Shown one piece after another: positions 6,178-9,067 of a DNA stretch of 9,067 bases (within the stretch, counting starts at the first letter, position 1; each line of letters opens with the position of its first letter). Where the stretch lies: assembly GCA_002378975.1 (NCBI GenBank), contig DFST01000027.1, positions 5,891 through 14,957 on the forward strand, given 5' to 3'. The position numbers and the translations under genes are program-made. A model generated the notes under the pieces. The model saw only the letters and a program-made list of their open reading frames with translations, searched no databases and was not told where the DNA came from. The stretch comes from Chitinophagaceae bacterium UBA3430. Lineage in GTDB: Bacteria; Bacteroidota; Bacteroidia; Chitinophagales; Chitinophagaceae.

Positions 6178-6786
6178 TCATTTTCGTACGCGCGATGCAT
6201 GTTGGGCAACGAAACTGGCCCAGTCGTTTTTCTTTCCTTTTGTTCGAGTGGTGCTTGTCGGTTTGGCTGTTTTGCTTTTCGGAGGCATCCAGTTTTTACC
6301 CGATTGCAAATGATGGCAGAAGGCAACAGCCAGGGCATCGGTGGCGTCGTGTTGCTTGGGTTTATCCTCGATCTGAAAGATGGTTTGCAACATGCGCGAA
6401 ACCTGTTCCTTGGTGGCGTTGCCGTTTCCGGTGACCGATTGTTTTACTTTTTTCGGGGCATATTCCGATACCGGTAGATCGAATTGCAGGGCCGCTGCCA
6501 TGGCCACGCCTTGGGCCCTGCCGAGTTGCAACATGCTCTGTACGTTCTTGCCGAAGAAAGGGGCTTCGATGGCAAACTCGGTGGGTTTGTATTGGCGAAC
6601 CAGGCCGCTCACCGTTTCGTGAATCAGTTGCAGGCGTTTGAGTCCGTCTTTGGCCTTCCCAGGTTTCAGCACCCCCAGGTCGACCAGACTCACATTTTGT
6701 CCCTGTACTTTGATGATGCCGTATCCCATCACCACCGTGCCCGGGTCGATGCCCAAAATGATCTTCGTGGTGGTTGTGGCGGTCAT
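6178..6786 (-). CDS. ruvC: crossover junction endodeoxyribonuclease RuvC
   Basis: RuvC is the Holliday-junction resolvase that cuts four-way junctions symmetrically within the RuvABC machine of recombinational repair. From the ATG at 6786 the protein has 202 residues, and the four acidic metal ligands are in place: Asp14 in GIDPGT, Glu74 in IEAPFFGKN, and Asp147 and Asp150 in QHDATDALA. A longer frame to 6828 only adds non-conserved residues and would collide with the divergent membrane-protein gene. It is about 30 residues longer than E. coli RuvC because of a Lys/Thr/Pro-rich basic tail (about 163-202) ending in DWASFVAQHASRVRK, which could bind DNA; I believe similar tails occur in relatives. 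It stands alone, without ruvA or ruvB in the window. Confidence 0.96.
   Translation of the reverse strand: MTATTTTKIILGIDPGTVVMGYGIIKVQGQNVSLVDLGVLKPGKAKDGLKRLQLIHETVSGLVRQYKPTEFAIEAPFFGKNVQSMLQLGRAQGVAMAAALQFDLPVSEYAPKKVKQSVTGNGNATKEQVSRMLQTIFQIEDKPKQHDATDALAVAFCHHLQSGKNWMPPKSKTAKPTSTTRTKGKKNDWASFVAQHASRVRK
6208..6240 (+). terminator. candidate terminator for greA-HIT, within antisense of the ruvC 3' end
   Basis: AACG (6208-6211), two bulged A, and ACTG (6214-6217) pair with CAGT (6221-6224) and CGTT (6225-6228) around a 3-nt GCC loop. A pyrimidine-rich tail with TTTTT (6227-6231) and further T runs follows. It lies about 30 bp past the HIT stop, inside ruvC read backwards. The bulge and overlapping T-tract make it moderate at best. 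Confidence 0.35.
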
Positions 6787-6805
6787 GGTTATTTTTACAA
6801 GATTA
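6787..6805. promoter_or_regulatory. 19-bp divergent promoter region between ruvC and the membrane protein gene
   Basis: On the plus strand TATTTTTA (6790-6797) is one mismatch from TAnnTTTG and ends 8 bp before the ATG at 6806. On the minus strand TAATCTTG (6805 to 6798) is also one mismatch from the consensus and ends 11 bp before the ruvC ATG. Both would give very short leaders, and any -33 elements would lie inside the opposite gene. No clear TTTG partners were found. Confidence 0.35.
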
Positions 6806-7792
6806 ATGCAGGCACCTCGAACCATCAAATCCTGGATCGCTTATGGACTGGCTCCATTGCTGTTGATCATCCTTTCCATCTCTGTCTATCGCGAGATCGC
6901 TTCACAACCCGATCTGCCCCAAGCTTGGAAACACATTCAAGAATCCTTTGGTAGTCCTTCGATTGGTTGGTTGATCGCTGCGTTATTCGGGGTGATGGTC
7001 AATTGGGGATTGGAAGCGGCTAAATGGAAACGGTTGTTGGCACATACCGAATCGGTTTCATTGGGTAAAGCCTATCGGGGTGTATTAACCGGCGTGGCCT
7101 TCACCTTGTTTACGCCCAATCGGATCGGCGAATACCTCGGGCGTATTTGGCATCTAGGTCCGAACAGTCGGGGTGCAGCGGTTTCGCTGAGCATTGCCGG
7201 CGGGTTGTCTCAGCTATTTGTGACCGGTTTGTTCGGAATGATCGCTGTTGAATTGTTGTGGCGTGGCGGATTTCAGATCCCGGTACTACCCGATCAAGCC
7301 ATGGCCCTATTCATCTTGAAGATCATCGGTTGGAGTGTAACCGCACTGTTGGTATTGATCTATTTCAGTGTGGGGGAGATCGGAACCTTCTTGACACGGT
7401 TGAAGTGGTTGCGTTTCATGCATTCCGGAATGAACGGGTTGACGCAACTTTCCCGATCTGAGTTGCTGCAGGTGATGGGCTTATCGGTGCTTCGTTATTT
7501 CGTCTTCTTGTTGCAGTATTATTTTTTATTCCGATTTTTTGGTGTCGAATTGACCTGGACGATCGCCTTTCTTGTCGTTGCGCTCACCTTTCTCCTGCTG
7601 GCTTTAATTCCCGGCATGGCCTTGGCCGAATTGGGCGTTCGAGGCAAGCTCTCTTTGCTGATCGTGGGGGCATTCAGCACGAATTCGATCGGGATCGTAC
7701 TCGCGGTGACCAGTGTTTGGTTCTTGAATTTGATCCTTCCTGCGATCGTAGGCGGGGGATTGATGTTGACGAAGCGAAAGTTGACTGAGTAG
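6806..7792 (+). CDS. lysylphosphatidylglycerol synthase TM region / flippase-like integral membrane protein
   Basis: A 328-residue inner-membrane protein of the LPG_synthase_TM (UPF0104/AglD-like) superfamily. Hydrophobic segments lie near residues 9-27, 53-72, 92-103, 128-152, 166-188, 222-246, 250-270 and 285-321, the last possibly two helices. Two family hallmarks are visible: LFTPNRIGEYLGR (101-113), the position of the usual PxRxGE motif, and IPGMALAELGVRGK (268-281), the position of the usual PGGLGxRE motif. There is no soluble C-terminal aminoacyl-transferase domain, so it is not a full MprF. Stand-alone members are thought to move or modify lipid-linked substrates, but the substrate here is unknown. 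The start is set at the ATG at 6806, since the open frame upstream lies in ruvC antisense. It is convergent with the hydrolase gene 14 bp beyond. Confidence 0.82.
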   Translation: MQAPRTIKSWIAYGLAPLLLIILSISVYREIASQPDLPQAWKHIQESFGSPSIGWLIAALFGVMVNWGLEAAKWKRLLAHTESVSLGKAYRGVLTGVAFTLFTPNRIGEYLGRIWHLGPNSRGAAVSLSIAGGLSQLFVTGLFGMIAVELLWRGGFQIPVLPDQAMALFILKIIGWSVTALLVLIYFSVGEIGTFLTRLKWLRFMHSGMNGLTQLSRSELLQVMGLSVLRYFVFLLQYYFLFRFFGVELTWTIAFLVVALTFLLLALIPGMALAELGVRGKLSLLIVGAFSTNSIGIVLAVTSVWFLNLILPAIVGGGLMLTKRKLTE

Positions 7793-7814
7793 TTCAACTC
7801 CCTCAACTATTTTA
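7779..7814. terminator. weak possible terminator between the membrane protein and hydrolase genes
   Basis: AGTTGA (7779-7784) can pair with TCAACT at 7794-7799 or at 7803-7808; the second is followed by ATTTTA. A third TCAACT copy lies at 7821-7826. The stem is AT-rich and the T-tract short, so it is offered only because a convergent 14-bp junction needs some ending signal. Confidence 0.2.
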
Positions 7815-8670
7815 GCTCGCTCAACTTGAATGCATCCTTCATCCTAACTCCCTTATCGGTCTTCTCCAATGTGGCGCACTCATGCAATGCATCGTGCTCG
7901 AAGAATAGGATGTAGTCTTTCTCTACCGCCTCATTCAGAAACATTTTCTTCTCGTGCAAGGTGGTTAAGGGGAACATGTCGTAGGCCATCACCCACGGCA
8001 AGGGGAGATGGGCTGCGAAGGGAAGCAAGTCGGCGCAGAAGACGATGGTTTTTCCGTTGTATTGAATTTGCGGAAGCATCATTTTATCGGTATGGCCATT
8101 GACAAAGCGAACACTCACATTCGGGAAAAGATCGGTTTTGCCCAGCTGGCCGGCATGAGTTTCCGTGACTTCGATGAATTTCAATTGGCCTGTTTCCTGA
8201 ATGGGCAGGATGTTCTCTTTTAAAAAAGAAGCCTTCTCGCGTTCGTTGGGATTGACGGCCCAGTCCCAATGATCGGCATTGCTCCAATAGGTCGCCTTTG
8301 AAAAGGCAGGTTGAAATCCCTCGTCTTTTCTCTCGATGGCTCCGCCGCAATGATCAAAGTGTAAATGCGTCAAGATCACATCGGTGATGTCGCTGGGTGA
8401 AAATCCGTGTGCCTTCAGGGAAAGTTTGAGTGTATCGGATCCGTTGAGATCGTAGTGGCTGAAGAATTTCGGGTCTTGTTTATCGCCAATCCCGGTGTCA
8501 ACCAAGATCAATCGATTCCCATCTTCGATGAGCAAACAACGCATCGACATCTGGATGCGGTTGTTGACATCCGCTTCGTGTTGTTTGTTCCAAAGGGTTT
8601 TTGGTACTACGCCGAACATGGCGCCGCCATCCAGCTTAAAATAGCCCGTCTCAATACTATACAGTTGCAT
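7807..8670 (-). CDS. metallo-beta-lactamase fold hydrolase
   Basis: A 287-residue cytoplasmic-looking metal-dependent hydrolase with no signal peptide. The full dinuclear metal site is visible: HLHFDH with His102, His104, Asp106 and His107; His193 in NGHT; Asp214 in CADLLP; and His259 in FEHD. VDTGIGDK (57-64) is the usual preceding strand-loop. The layout resembles the lactonase-like branch (AHL lactonases and related esterases) more than glyoxalase II, but no residue set fixes the substrate. The ATG at 8670 overlaps the end of the upstream MFS gene by 14 bp, so it is the second gene of an operon whose promoter lies outside the window. It is convergent with the flippase-like gene, 14 bp away. 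Confidence 0.9.
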   Translation of the reverse strand: MQLYSIETGYFKLDGGAMFGVVPKTLWNKQHEADVNNRIQMSMRCLLIEDGNRLILVDTGIGDKQDPKFFSHYDLNGSDTLKLSLKAHGFSPSDITDVILTHLHFDHCGGAIERKDEGFQPAFSKATYWSNADHWDWAVNPNEREKASFLKENILPIQETGQLKFIEVTETHAGQLGKTDLFPNVSVRFVNGHTDKMMLPQIQYNGKTIVFCADLLPFAAHLPLPWVMAYDMFPLTTLHEKKMFLNEAVEKDYILFFEHDALHECATLEKTDKGVRMKDAFKLSELK

Positions 8671-9067
8671 GCGATTCAGATTTGATCCGATCTGTGTAGA
8701 TCAGTAAGAAGAACCCGATGACAAAGAATACCATCAACGCCAAAACGGAATTGCGTTGCGATCCTGTCAATTCGGTGATGTATCCGAATCCGAACATCCC
8801 GATCACGGTAGCAATCTTTTCGGTTACATCGTAGAAGCTGAAATAGGAAGCGGTGTCGGAGGTGGCCGGCATGAGTTTGGAATAAGTGGAGCGGCTCAGC
8901 GATTGTATGCCACCCATGATGAATCCGATGATCACGGCCAGTCCGTAGAACTCATTTACGCCACCGACCGGCAGGTTGTATCCAACTATGCAACCCACCG
9001 ACCACATGGCTACCAGCAGCATCAACGTGCGGATGTTTCCCAGTTTGGAAGAAACCCAGGAAATGGT
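8657..9067 (-). CDS. MFS transporter, UMF1/Atg22-like family (C-terminal part only)
   Basis: The frame is open to the right edge, so the 5' part is outside the window; 136 C-terminal residues are visible. They show hydrophobic helices near visible residues 15-31, 41-54, 82-96 and 104-125. The segment GGIQSLSRSTYSKLMP, followed by SYFSFYDVTEKIATVIG, is the hallmark of bacterial UMF1 proteins related to the yeast vacuolar amino-acid effluxer Atg22. The expected full length is about 400-450 residues with around 12 helices. It is probably an inner-membrane exporter; the substrate is unknown. Its TAG stop lies 14 bp inside the start of the metallo-hydrolase gene, implying coupled expression. A TTG at 9025 is in frame but is not a plausible start, since conserved sequence continues upstream. 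Confidence 0.88.
   Translation of the reverse strand, partial: TISWVSSKLGNIRTLMLLVAMWSVGCIVGYNLPVGGVNEFYGLAVIIGFIMGGIQSLSRSTYSKLMPATSDTASYFSFYDVTEKIATVIGMFGFGYITELTGSQRNSVLALMVFFVIGFFLLIYTDRIKSESHATV

Noticed and set aside
6178..6291. Basic tail of RuvC as a fused domain or frameshift
   Set aside because: The tail is low-complexity, continuous in frame and ends in a plausible conserved motif; nothing suggests a fusion or sequencing error.
6638..6805. Upstream extension of the flippase-like gene
   Set aside because: It is antisense to conserved RuvC N-terminal sequence and adds no family-like residues; the ATG at 6806 gives a normal N-terminus.
7794..7827. Three TCAACT direct repeats as an operator or CRISPR-like array
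   Set aside because: Units are only 6 bp with irregular spacing at a convergent junction, partly inside coding sequence; chance is adequate.

Overview
The window looks like an ordinary housekeeping stretch of a Bacteroidota chromosome, probably Chitinophagaceae-like, at roughly 50% GC. Three things point there: protein family flavour (RuvC with a basic C-terminal tail, a greA-HIT gene pair, a UMF1/Atg22-like MFS protein, a LolA-like secreted protein); the absence of Shine-Dalgarno sequences ahead of starts; and intergenic boxes matching the Bacteroidota sigma -7 consensus TAnnTTTG. I see no phage, IS, CRISPR, tRNA or rRNA. Genes are packed tightly and no gap exceeds 90 bp.

Layout. 1-2388 (+): an ABC-2 exporter operon made of an ATPase (5' end cut by the window edge), a permease overlapping it by 23 bp, and 2 bp later a secreted LolA-like protein. 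The last codons of that gene contain a candidate intrinsic terminator. 2389-3480 (-): pdxA (vitamin B6 synthesis), convergent with the LolA-like gene with no gap. 3537-5218 (+): rsmA (16S rRNA dimethylation) from a GTG start, coupled by an ATGA overlap to a D-2-hydroxyacid dehydrogenase. 5219-5305: an 87-bp gap with a perfect TAnnTTTG box followed by a strong intrinsic terminator just ahead of greA. 5306-6177 (+): greA and a HIT-family gene. 6178-6786 (-): ruvC, again convergent with no gap. 6806-7792 (+): a multi-pass LPG-synthase-TM/flippase-like membrane protein, divergent from ruvC across only 19 bp. 7807-9067 (-): a metallo-beta-lactamase-fold hydrolase overlapping the end of an upstream MFS transporter that runs off the right edge.

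How the genes relate. Most are independent core functions: cofactor synthesis, ribosome maturation, transcript elongation, Holliday-junction resolution, and envelope transport. The clearest functional groupings are the ABC/LolA-like export module, the pdxA / rsmA / hydroxyacid-dehydrogenase neighbourhood, and the MFS/hydrolase pair.

I find no convincing new multi-gene system. The most interesting signals are regulatory: a possible terminator-containing greA leader, a possible leaderless GTG start for rsmA, and a terminator embedded in coding sequence at a zero-gap convergent junction. All coordinates, motifs and pairings were read by eye; no alignment, folding or database search was run.
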